From NCBI RefSeq assembly GCF_040412425.1, contig NC_089744.1, positions 35,322,599 through 35,386,598 on the forward strand: a DNA stretch of 64,000 bases. The letters are read 5' to 3'. Position numbers and translations under genes: made by a program. Positions 27,901 through 40,500 of this stretch are shown piece by piece. Below the pieces are notes generated by a model. That model did not search any database. It was not told the DNA's origin and saw only the letters and a list, made by a program, of their open reading frames with translations. The stretch comes from Macrobrachium rosenbergii. Lineage: Eukaryota; Arthropoda; Malacostraca; Decapoda; Palaemonidae. The stretch's first letter is position 1. Every line of letters begins with the position of its first letter.

Positions 27901-30825
27901 CAAAAAGTTGACGAAGGTTGAAATTTTTGTAGTCAGCGTCACGGTACGTCCACTCGGCACCCAACAGACAATTTTAGTCGACGTATGATACGTCCAGTCA
28001 GCGTTTAAGGGTTAACATGATTTCAAAGCAAAAGCAGCAATGACATATGATACATGTGATGTGGTATGAGTAGCCCTTTATACTAAAACTCAAATGAGAC
28101 GAGCTCTCCGGTGTGGCTTTTTGGGTCTGCTCCACATGTATTTAATCTCTCCATATCTGCCAAATCTATAATAAAAACAATGAGATAACGCCATTTCTCC
28201 CCATTACAGAGATCAAATATCATCTTTTTCATTACACAGAATTCTAAGTCAATTACACAGGTTCACGATTGATAAAGTTTTTTTTATGTAATAACAAGAA
28301 ACAGAATCAGATTTTCTATCAACATGGCATTTCACTTTGGCACTGTTGCCAATATTTCAAACAGCTCCAGGCGCATTTAAATCCACGGACAAGCAGCTTA
28401 CGGCTGTCTCCAGGGGCCACTTTCAGTGGTCACGGTATGTTTGGAGGCATTTTCCCTTTCTACAAATATCTTGATTTCTTAATATCATAGGTAAAGAATA
28501 AATTAGTAAGCAAGGACATATGAAATAAAGCATAACAATGAGTAAGTTGGACGAGTGAGAAAATAAACAATCGTATAAGCACACAGGATCTTAGAGAGAG
28601 CGCCAATTCATTATACAAACAGCTTACCCCTGCAGTTACTTAGATGTAAATACTGTATGATGTTTCTTGTCTAGGCAGAAATGTTAAATATTAATAAATG
28701 GGCTATACACAGAACGGTAAATCTTTGTAAAAAATAGGAAAAATATGTTATTGTGCATAAGCTGTGGAGAAGAAATGGAGTGAAGACAAATCCTAAGCAG
28801 GGCGGAATAGGAAGATTAAAATACCTGGAAACGAAAAACAACCCCTATACAGTAATCTTATAATTATAGCCTCAGGGTTTGTCTCAAAGACATTCAAAAG
28901 TCTGTCACACAAGTGTCAAGTTGTCGTTTTGTGAAACTGGCAACAGGGCAGATCTTTAAATGCCACACCAGAGAGGTCTCTTCATGAGTGGAAGGATATA
29001 GTAGACAGCAATACTGTATATTATTTTTACCTATTGATGACTACGATCTTGGATATCATTTCACTATGCTGGCAATATGGTAAATATAAAACAAGGGGTT
29101 TGAACTTTGAATACACCAAAAACTAACTTACCAATTGGATAGGATCCAAGTTCTCCTCTTGCATGCTTGGTCTTGCAGTACGTACATTGATTCAAACAAC
29201 CTGTGTTTATTGATATAATTTCAATCAGAGGATTTCTTCTAACTTTGGGTAAAAGAAGAGATGCCCCACCTTGCTTCTTTCCACCCTGTTTCTTCTGTCC
29301 AAGAAGCCTTACAGAATTACCTGAAAATTCAGCAAAAAATAAAAGAGGAACTTTGAAAATTAAAAAATTAACCTTCGCAAGAGGCTATTTGATGGTCAAT
29401 GAGATGCTTACACTGGTTGTTTGCAATATTTGGCAAAACAATACCAGTACAGTATTAAATACAAATCAAGTTTAAACACAGGAAACAAACTTTTAAATTT
29501 TGTAGACTTTTCATACATAAACAAGCTCTTAATCCTCATAGTCCGGCCTAAAATATATATTAACCACACCCCGACACCAGGCTAAATTTAAGGATGGCCA
29601 ATTTAAAAAAAAACACATCAATGGAAAGAGGAAGGTATGCATATGCACACGGTATAAGAAAAAAAATTCTAAAATATTTCTGTACCTTCCACGGGAAGTT
29701 AAAAGTAAATATTTTCAACCCTGTATGAAGCCACTTTACCAAGACAGTCATAAAAAATATGCTAATTTTACCAAGTTTTACATGTTTTTTCTAATGATTT
29801 TTTAATTTTATTTTGTATATTACAATTACAGCTCACACAATATCGCAACAGATAAGAACTACAATCAGTAACAAATTCTGAGTATATTTATTGTAAAATA
29901 TTTACGACACATCCTTAGATGGGAATGGTGGACAGCAATCCCCTTCGACATCTCAAGGCAAACTGTTCTTTCTCTCCTGTACCGATTAGCTATTATAGTT
30001 GCCGTAGGAGTTGCCATGAGTCATTTACTGTCAATGGAAGTAATCTGAACACTTTTCCCAACAAACTGATCGTCAGAGGACGATACCCGGAATTTACCCT
30101 AAAGCTATAAGTAGTCGTCATTTGATGACGACTGCTCACAAAGAGTTAAGCTGTATGCCTTTGGTTATACATCTGTCAACAGGTTTTCTTTTTTAATGTG
30201 TATAATGAGTTCTTTATATTCTCTTGGATCTTATGCCATTTTATGCCTGAATTTCTACCTAGTTTAGGTCATCTATGACCATTCTTTCTATTGTGTAGCA
30301 TTTTATTATTGTCTGACAATGCACTTCTCTCCTCTTCTCATCAAATACTCAAAGCCACTAAATTTTTGAGGTCTTAGACTATCTGACACAATATCGGCAA
30401 CTTTATTCATAAAATGATCTTCAAAACACAATCAAGCCTTGAACCTTTAGATTTGGTAGTATCGCCACTTCAAAATAAGCTCAGAGAAGTGAAAACCTAA
30501 CCATTGTTTTGCAGCTGACCAATAAACAACTGATAACTTATACTGTACAAGATTCAGTTTTCCATACATAAAGTCTATATATCCCTCTGACTGGTTATAT
30601 GATCTCAGCAACTTTTTTCTTTAAATTTCTGAATTATATAATCCTGCGGTTGTCCCATCTGGGTAAAATTATTTCTGTTTAGTACTTTACTTAACTTACT
30701 ACTCCTGCACTGCATGACATAGTCATTTAATAGGTTAATTATGGTAATACATTTAGCAAGAAGCCCAAGGTAAGTCTAAACTTCTAACTAAGGTATGACA
30801 GTTGGTGAGCAGAAAATGTTGAATG

Positions 30826-30866
<41 letters not shown>

Positions 30867-33800
30867 TTTTTGTCTATCACAGTCATTCTATTCGACTGGG
30901 TGGTTTTTACAGTGAGGGGTTCCAGGTTGCATCCTAACTCCTTAGGGGGCCATCACTTTTCTCACTATGTGCACTGTTTCAAGTAGCACACTTTTCTGCA
31001 TGAGTCCTGGAGCTACTTCGGCATCTAGTTTTTCCAGATTCCTTTTCAGGGATCTTGGGATCGTGCCTAGTGTTCCTATTACAGGTACAATTTCTACTGG
31101 CATATTCCATATCCTTCTTATTTTGATTTTCAGGTCTTGCTTCTTATCAATTTTTCTCTTCTTTCTCATCTACTCTGGTGTCCCATGGTATTGTGACATC
31201 CATGAGTGATACTTTCTTCCTGATTTTGTCAATCAATGTCACGTCTGGTCTACTGGCACGTATCACCCTATCTGTTCTGATACTGTAGTCTCAGAGGATC
31301 CTTGCTTGATCGTTTTCTATCTCTCCCTCAGGTTGGTGTTCATACCACTTATTACTGCAAGCTAGCTGGTGTTTCTTGCACAGGCTCCAGTGGAGGGCTT
31401 TTGCTACTGAATCATGCCTCTTTTTGTACTGGTTCTGTGCAAGCGCCGGATATTTGCTTGCTATGTGGTTTATGGTCTCGTCTTTCATATTGCACTTCCT
31501 GCACATGGGTGAGATGTTATTTCCATCTATTGTTCTTTGGACATATCTGGTTCTTATGGCCTGATCTTGTGCCGCCGTTAGTATTCCTTCTGTTTCCTTC
31601 TTGAGTTCTCCCCTCTGTAGCCACTGCCATGTTTCATTGCTGGCCAGTTCTTTTGTGTCTCATGTACTGCCTCTGCATTGGTTTGTTGTGCCATTCCTTT
31701 GTTCTATTTTTCATTCTCCTGTCTCTGTATATTTCTGGGTCTTCATCTACTTTTATCAGTCCTTCTCCCCATGCACTCCTTAGCCACTCGTCTTCACTGG
31801 TTTTCAGATATTGCCCCAGTGCTCTGCTCTTGATGTTGACGCAGTCCTTTATGCTTAGTAGCCCTTTCCCCACTTCCTTTCGTGTTATGTATAGTCTGTC
31901 TGTATTTGCTCTTGGGTGTAGTCTTGTGTTTTCTAGTTTTCTGGTCTATGCTGTGGAGTTCAGCCTTCATCCACTCCACTACTCCTGCGCTGTATCTGAT
32001 TACTGGTACTGCCCATGCGTTTATGGCTTTCATCATGTTTCTGGCATTGAGTTTTGACTTGAGTATCGCCTTACGTCTCTGCATATATTCTTTCCTGATT
32101 GTGTCCTTCAACTCTTGGTGTTTTATATCCTCTCCTTCCCAGGTATTTGTACCCTGTCTCATCTATGTTTTGATGCTATTCCCATCTGGTAGCTTTGTCC
32201 CTTCAGTCCTTGCTACTTTGCCTTTTTGTATGTTGACCACGGCGCATTTTCCTATTCCAAACTCCATCCTGATGTCCCCAGGTACAATCCTTACTGCCTG
32301 GATTAGGGCATCTATTTCCTTGATGCTCTTACCATACAGCTTGATGTCGTCCATGAACATGGTATCTATTTCTTTGATGCTCTTACCATATAGCTTGATG
32401 TCGTCCATGAACATCAGATGGTTAATTCTGTTGCCTCCTTTCTTGAGTTGGTACCCAGCATCCATCCTATGCTGTACTTTTGTCATGGGAATCCTGGCTA
32501 CTAAGAAGATTAGTGGGGACAGTGGGTCGCCTTGAAAGATCCCTCTCCTGATGTTAACCTCTGCTAGTCTTATCCCAGAGCTTGTAAGTACTGTATTCGA
32601 GTTGCACACTGCATTTTTAAGGAAGCTGATGGTGTTTTCATCTGCCCCATATATTTTCAGGCATTCTATTAGCCATGTGTACGGTATCTTGTCGAAGGCT
32701 TTCTTGTAGTCAATCCATGCCATGCTTAGGTTGGTTCTCCTTCTCTTACTATTCTTCCTTCTGCAGCCTTCTTGTTGATGGGGGATGGTGTTTGTATAGC
32801 CTTTCACTGATGATGCCTGTTAGAAACTTCCACATTATTGGTAGGCAGGTAGTTACTTGCTATATTTCCCATGTTCTTGTCTTTCTGTACTAAGGATGTT
32901 CTCCCTGAGGTCATCCATTTAGGCAAATGGTGGTTTTTGATACAATGCTGGAGTTGTGCTGCTAATCGTGGGTGTAGGGGCTTGAAGTTTTTGAGCCAGT
33001 ATCCATGGACTTCATCAGGACCTGGGGCTTTCCAGTTGGGCATTTTCTTCAGTTGGTGTCTGACTGTGTCTGTCGTGATCTCGGTGGATCTTTGTTTTAT
33101 TCTCCCCATTTCTTCTGCCTTGATTTCCTGGAGCCATGTTGCATGTTTGTTGTGTGATACCGGATTGCTCCATATGTTTTCCCAGAGTCTCTTACTTGGT
33201 TCGGCTTCAGGAATTTCCTGGTGGTTATCTTCCCCTCTTAGTTGGGTGTACCCTATAGTCTTTTCTGGTTGGTTCCAAAGAGTTTGTTCTGTTGGTATCC
33301 TTTATTCCTGTTCATGTACCGTTGGATCTTATGTGCTTTGGCTTTAAGCCTCTGTTTTATATCTTCTATTGTGTTGTTTAGTCCCTTCTCCTGTACTTTG
33401 TATTTCTCATTCAGTTCCTTTCTTGTTTTCTTGCTTCTTAGCCTCTTTTCTGACATCTCTTTCAGTTTACTCAAGTGAGATCTCATCACCATGATTTTTT
33501 TTCCAGACGCCTTTTCCAAGGCAGTTGCTGTTTTGGTTTTTGTTGGGTTGGTTGTGATGGTGGTGTTGGCATTTGTATCCCCATGAGTTCTACTACTAGT
33601 CTTGCTCCTGCATATGCCAAGTTATTTGTTTCTGTGATACTGGTGGTGTGGATTAGTCTCATTATTTCATTAACTTCACTTGTTTTTTCCCCTTAGTTTC
33701 TTTATGTTGTAGGCTTTCATGGAGGGGATCTTTGTTCTTTCTGTATCTGGCTTCATCCATTGTCTGATCTTTTCCACCCATTCCGACCTCTCTGTTACAT

Positions 33801-34523
33801 CTTCGGTGTTTCCTTGTGTGTCGTTGTTTGGTAGCTCATCATTCCTGTCGTTTTCTGTCTCATCGTCTCTTAGTTCGTCTTCTTGTCCTTCATTGCTGGG
33901 TGTTATTTCTCTTTTCAGTTCCTCTCTTTCTGTTGTGGAGAGCCAGTTCTTTTCTTTATGTTCCTCATTTGGTCTGCCAGCCTCTGTTCTGTTTGAAGGG
34001 TGTTTTTTCTCTCATTCCAGATGTTGACCAGTCTTCTTCTGTATCCTCTTTCTGTTGGGTTGCTTCTGATGTAGCATTTCCATATTTTCTTTTCTTGTCC
34101 ATTTCTTCTTCTGGTTTGCCTCTCCAGCTCCAGTTTCTGGTTGCTGGTTACTGTCATTGTGGTGGTCAGTTGTTGGATGACGACCTCCAATTACCTGACC
34201 GATCCCCCCGTCGACTGGGTTGTATACCTGGCTGCCGGACGAAGCTCCTCTGCTGCCATGGGTCCCACTTACGTCATTGTTGTTTATTCTTTCATTTCTT
34301 TCCATCACTGCTGAGTTTTGCTATTTAACCTATAGCTGGACCCTACCCCATCGAGAATAAGTACAGCTGAGTAGACGGAGGGAAATATGTGAAACATCCT
34401 TTCCCAAGGAATTAACGCCGAGGAGAGCAGTCACCCATCCAACGACTGACCAGCCCCAATGTTGCTTAACCAGTCCATCGATGAGCTAAACCACTCTGCC
34501 ACGGCGGCCATTATTAATTATTA

Positions 34524-34558
<35 letters not shown>

Positions 34559-37500
34559 TATTATTATTAGTGCTTTTTCAACAGTATTCAGATTAAAAAG
34601 TCTTCTCTAAATTTCTTATTGTATTTTTCTCATTAGCAGGTAGAAATCTACACTGATGAAAAACTTACAAATTCCTCTTAAAACTAACAAAAATCTAGGA
34701 GCACTAACCATATTTTAAGGAACCTTTGCTTAAACATAGAGTATCTGTTCATTACAGATGCCTCGTGACAATTTCACAAACCTTTCAGAGTTTCTTCAAC
34801 TACTTCAACAACACGATCTATTTGTTGTACTCCAACCACACTTAAGCCCTGGAGAAATTCTGAACGAGGAGCACCTGTCAAAAGAATAATGGATTACTAA
34901 GTAATCCTGATCTACTTAAATTCTGCTCATTATTACAACTCTATATATGCTTAATAATGTTAAATGACCATCAGCCTTCACTATCTGAACATGTCTCACA
35001 GCTAATCACCCACAAAATAACAAAAAAACTGCAACTCTCAATTATGAAAATTAAGTTAAAGCCTTACCTTGTGGTACACAACCTGCTACTACAACTTTTT
35101 TACCAGAATCTCTACCAGTTTTAATCTCATTTCTAAAATGGTCTTCTGCTGGGTTTTTCACTGTACAACTATTGAGGAGCCAAAGATCAGCCTCCATTTT
35201 TTCTTCTGAAAGATAGAAAATCATTCATAATTTTCAATCATTCATAATTTTCAAGTCTTAAACATACAAGCTTCCTACTTTACACATGGACTGTACAACA
35301 GAGTGATGGGAAAGCTGTAAAATAAGTCAGTGAAAGAAGAGTTCTTATGTTTTTTATAGGTGAATATCCCTGCCATGAGGAGAAACCAACTTCTTGCATC
35401 ATCACCAGTCATTCTTAGTTTTGGTGACCTGAAGCTATGAGTTAGGAGGAGAGTAAACCCTGTGCGGTTAAAAGTTTGTATGTATTAATTAAAACCCTAA
35501 AACCTACTTCAGATGAAGATTCAGATGGTTTTTACACTATTCTTTCTCTAAAAATGTCTGCAATACTTTATCCCCAACTCAGATATTTTACTGTTTTTGT
35601 TTTCCGAATAGAAGCGCGCAGAAATGATTTAAATGCCTCTGAAAGGGTATACAAGTTGACTGAAACAATACAATTCATGTGCTTTGTAATATTGCTAAAA
35701 AGTTACTGCAGCCCTTATTTAGTAGTCTGAAACTAGTTACCGGTACATTTGCTTACTAACAACCAATATATTTACAAAAAACAATGAGGTAACATTATTT
35801 TTAAGATCTGTCTACAGTAGTTACATCCAAGGTTACTAATCATTATTTTTGTAATTTTGGTACTAACAACTGTAATATAATGAGAATCAATAAAAGGAAA
35901 AATAGTCATGTACTATAAATAAAAAAAGAACAGGCAAAGTTATACCATTAAAAAAATAACATATATTTCCCCACACATTTCTGACACGAGATGAAAAACA
36001 GAGAGAAACATGATTTTGCAGCATTGCTTACATTCATATATATTGGAAATAACTGTGAAAAGCACATTTAAAAAACATGGTTCAAGGTAACTTGCAACAA
36101 TGACAAAAATTTTGAATTGAAGGTTTTAGAATAAGACAAAATCTTTCATTAAAACCCACCAATCAAACTAGCCTTAATTCACACTCTTCAGTTCCCTTGA
36201 ACACAACTCCTGAAGTATTGCATACAAAAGTACAACTACCAGAAACCCATTTACTGAGTGATCACAGGGGCATGAGCACCTTTCACCATATAAAAAGGGG
36301 ACTGGGAGAAAGGTAAGTATTAAGTGTGATGGGTTAGTAAGAAGAATTTTGCTTTTATTCTAAAAACCTCCACTGTTTCATGACAAACCCATCAATCAAA
36401 CTTAGCATAAACTGCTATTTAAGTGGTAGGAAACAAAGGATAATATCCAGCCACTGTGAATCCTGATGGCTTTGAAGAGTGTTTGAGAACAGAAAAGGAT
36501 CAAGAACCAAGTGTCCAGAAAAGTCTCAAAGTCTCCTTTGAGGACATGAACACACTGAGAGTGAGGTATTAGTTTGTACTCGAGGTACTTAATAATAAAA
36601 AGGATAAGCAGCAACACCAAGCATTCAAGAGATGTAGCAAATTGTAATCCCAGAAATCTATATCTCATGTGAATGAAAACAATCAGAGCTGAGATAGATA
36701 GGAAAAACAAGAAGAGAAATGCACTACATCTCCTTCTGGGCTAATGAACCCAATGAGTAAACCTCCAACTCCTTGCACATAAAATCTCCTCAAAAAAAGC
36801 TGGCAGAAGTAGATTATCTTCTCCACTGCTGAAATCTCAAGGGTAGATCAGCTGAGATTGCCCTTATTTTATAAACTGTAACTCTCAATCGCTAGGCTTC
36901 TTCTGGAGACATCAGAGGGAGCCATAACCAGAAGGAAACCATGCTCTGGAGGAACATCTTTACTCCTGGTTAGTGAACAGTAAGAGTCTAGCTCAGCTTT
37001 CCTGAGCTGTATAATTCTTTTAAGATAGTGCTGAAAGTTCCTTATGGGACACACGCACAGATTATCAAATAACAATGATAAAATAGAAAATGGGTCAGTC
37101 AAAGAATCCTGATTGCTAGAAGTCTGTGTTTTAGCATCAAACTTAGGGGCAAAAGAATGAGCATTAATTAACCCATGGAAGCTTGTAAAGGACAGGTATA
37201 TGCCACAAGGAAGGCTATTTTTATAGGGATGACAAAGGGAGGCCTTGTGAATGGGCATATCAGGACCCTTGGTAAAACTTTTAAATAGAAAAGAAAGGCC
37301 CCATTTCAGGGGCTGAACTACCCTCCTATGAGGGCCTTTTAAAAATGCTGAAAAAGATGCAAAAAGCAGTTACTTCTGTCTCCAAAAGTAAAGCAGTTAC
37401 TACTTCTATCTCCAAAAGTAAAGCAGTTACTTCTGTCTCCAAAAGCTTAAGTTCCTGGAACAACAGACCCGTGTCCTTCAATATCTGACACTGACAATTT

Positions 37501-40500
37501 CTCTGAAAACAAAAGGGAAAGAAACAAATAAGTCATGGTTAATGATTCACATACAATTTGAGAGTTGTCCTATGCGGTTCAGTTTGTTACCAATAACATC
37601 AGTTCACACAGACTCGTAAATAAGCCTACTCCATTTATGAATTACTCACGACTGTGTGTAGATGATTTTTCACAATAGATGGCATTACATCAAGAAGACA
37701 CTGACTCACAAGTACAAATGGTAAATATTTATCAGTTCCAGATGGCTAAAGAGTGAGCGTATGAGAGAACCACAGTTGACTAATACTCTGGAAGTTGCAG
37801 CTGTAGCAACCCTGTTGTACCAATTTCTCCAGGGAAGACAGGTGTCCTATCATGGGACTAACACCACTAAGCTGAAGGATATAGATGATTCTCATGGACT
37901 GCAGAACAAAAGTTTCAAGATCTGCTGAGTGGTCTATCTATCAAACTTCGTCTCCAGAAACGCTGCCTCAACGGATGGGAATGAACTATTTCCTCCAACT
38001 GGGCTGCTAGCCCTATCTTGCCGAAGTCCTGTTGTATCAGTGACAATCAATCAGTCATTAGGGTGCCTTCTCAGCCTTTTGCCAGACCAGTCCATTCAAG
38101 CCAAAAAACAGGAAATAGTTTTGAAATACCTTCCTTCTCATATGAAAGTAAGCTTTATCTCCTAAGTGTTGGACGATGGACTGCCTAACAAAGTCCACTA
38201 CTTCCATAAAGAAGATGGAGAGAATTCTCATGGTTATTGTTAACTAAACATGAGATAGAGTAAGGACAGCTCAGCCTTCCTACAAATAGCTTAAAAGTAA
38301 ACACGAGCACAGTCATTCAGTGGTTATGTTCCTAGCCATTCTTTTGTCTTCAAAACTCCAGAAGCTACATGCTAGGGAGATTCTGACACGTGAATTATGG
38401 CTAATTATGATTTATGGGTTTGTTAGGAAACAACTTAAGATTTTAAATGTGTAATTATCTATGTTTTTATAAATATTTAATATCAAAATTACATTTCATC
38501 AGCATCATTACTGTCATTTAATTAAAACAACGAAGAACGATGGCGAGCACAGTAATGTTAGGTATAGCACTTTTTGTGTGGGTGCATGCACATCCACACA
38601 TACAATGCTATCAAAGTACAACCCTGAGTTGTTATAATTATTCAATTCTATTATGAATTACTTTTGCCGAGTATCCCTATCCTGACTTCAGGACTTTGTT
38701 TCAGTGTCAAAACTGATAACATAAGCACCTGCAAATCTTAAGTTTTATTGTCTCATATGACAATTAATTATTGCTTACATGAATAAATTGCATTTTAATT
38801 TCCTAACATTCTATTAAATTCAAACAGAATATGACATTTTTATAGTAAAATAAAGTTTTATATATACTTACCAAGCAATTACATAGCTAACAGCCTCCTA
38901 CCATGGCAGACCGTAAATTCAAATTTCGCGGTGGCGCTACCATCGCTAGTGTAGGTGACAGGGTCCGACCCACTACTGGGACTGACAAGTACAACTCAGC
39001 AGAAAACATAAATTCGTTTGAGCCAAAATACGTACATCTGTGGAGAAGGAGGGAGGGCTCTGATTAAGTAATTGCTTGGTAAGTACCTGTATATATATAA
39101 CTTTATTTTATTATAAAAATGTCATTTTTATATAAGTAACTTACCAAGCAATTACACAGCTGGCTCCACACTGAGAGGAGGCAGGTTAGATGGACATAAA
39201 ACTAATCCAAACCATTAAGAGATAATGACTTTGAACTAGAAGTTTGCTAGCATTGAGACAATGCTTGTTGTACCTTACCTGGTAAGAGAGCTGTTACAGG
39301 TAAATACTGCCTCTGGTCGGCGCTCATCTTAACCTGTAGAGGGCATGGCGTATTGGGTACTTTGCAGTGTGGAGGTACATCGACCGCTGACTGGGCAACC
39401 AACACCCCAACCATAAAAATCTGGTGGGTACTCCAGGTATGCTTGTACCCCCAGGCTTCCCAATAACTCAACGCCTGAAAAAACCAAAGTGAGAAGACAG
39501 TAGAGGGACAGTTCCCGCCCACTATGCTTCCTCTCCCAACAACATGCCAGCCACGGATAAAGGCCCTAATATACAGTACTACAATTATCAAAAACTGCTT
39601 CCATGTCTTTCAGGTAGTGCAAAGCAAACACAGATTTCAATCTCCCAAAAGTCGATTGGAGAATGGAAGAAAATGACATATAACAGAACGCAAGATAAGG
39701 GTGGTCTTAGAGAGCGGGCGAGATGGGTTTCTCACCGAACACCAGAGGTTGCTAGAGGAACCCCTGATCTTCTCAGTCCTGAGGATGTAAAGCCACAAGG
39801 CCCTCACAGGGCAAATAAGTCTCTCCTCTTCTTCCGGCCCAAGAATGTTCTCCAAGCTCTTAATAATAAACAAGCCGGGCCAGGGATGAGAAATGTCCTT
39901 GTTCTTAGCGAGGAAATCAAGTGAAAAAGAGCAAACTGCACCTCCTTGAGGGTCTTCTGAGTGAGGGACTTAAAGGAGGCAGAACGAAGAGGTTCAAAAG
40001 AGGAGCTCACGAGCCACTTTAAAACCATGTCTAAATTCCAAGAGACTGAAGAGCGATTGTCTGTCTTGGAGGTCTCAAAAGACTTGACAAGATCACTAAT
40101 ATCTTGGTTCGTAGACAGGTTAAGGTCTCTGTGCTTGAACACTGAGCTAAGCATAGCCCTGTATCCCTTAATTGTAGAGGGTGACAATCTCCTTACAGTC
40201 TTGAGAAAGAGCAAGAAGTCTGCAATCTGGGCTACAGAGGTTTCAGAAGAGGAGACATGAATTTGTGCACACCTTCTTCTGAACACTGTCCACTGGGACT
40301 GGTAGAGCTTAATAGAAGCAGCTCTTCTACATCTAGCAATAGCTTCTACAGCCCTATGTGAAAATCCTTTTGCTCTGCGGAAAACCCTTGATGGTACCTG
40401 TGAAAATGTGGCTGTTTGAGCAGTGACTGACTGTTCTTGTGGAAGGAGCCTCGGAAAATCCACTAGAAGTTTCAGCAGGTCCGGAAACCACTCCTTCCTC

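Larger units (their letters stand above)
30828..34508 (-). mobile_element. R4/Dong-type non-LTR retrotransposon, nearly full length
   Basis: The element reads from 34508 to 30868 on the minus strand and ends in an (AAT)n tail at 30828-30867. Its single ORF begins at ATG 34308 and is broken by several frameshifts. Order: a Myb-like basic region ([14 protein letters not shown] at 34100, then [19 protein letters not shown] in another frame); a coiled basic segment at 33253-33519; the RT ([47 protein letters not shown]) at 33109-32163; a zinc-knuckle [13 protein letters not shown] at 31500 whose last Cys is Tyr; and a PD-(D/E)xK-like endonuclease ([18 protein letters not shown]) near 31250. This domain order and the [13 protein letters not shown] motif fit R4/Dong. 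It lies in CDKAL1 intron 4, same strand as the gene. Confidence 0.88.

Noticed and set aside
30967..34328. Many long plus-strand open frames rich in Ser, Cys, Phe and Leu
   Set aside because: They are antisense shadows of the R4/Dong ORF, which has clear RT motifs on the minus strand.
34421..34470. 5S rRNA gene
   Set aside because: Only the internal control region resembles 5S; the ends do not, and it leads directly into the LINE 5' UTR.
36402..36710. Hydrophobic 102-codon minus-strand frame as a membrane protein
   Set aside because: It lies in the decayed DIRS 3' region and lacks any family pattern; T-rich sequence gives hydrophobic translations.
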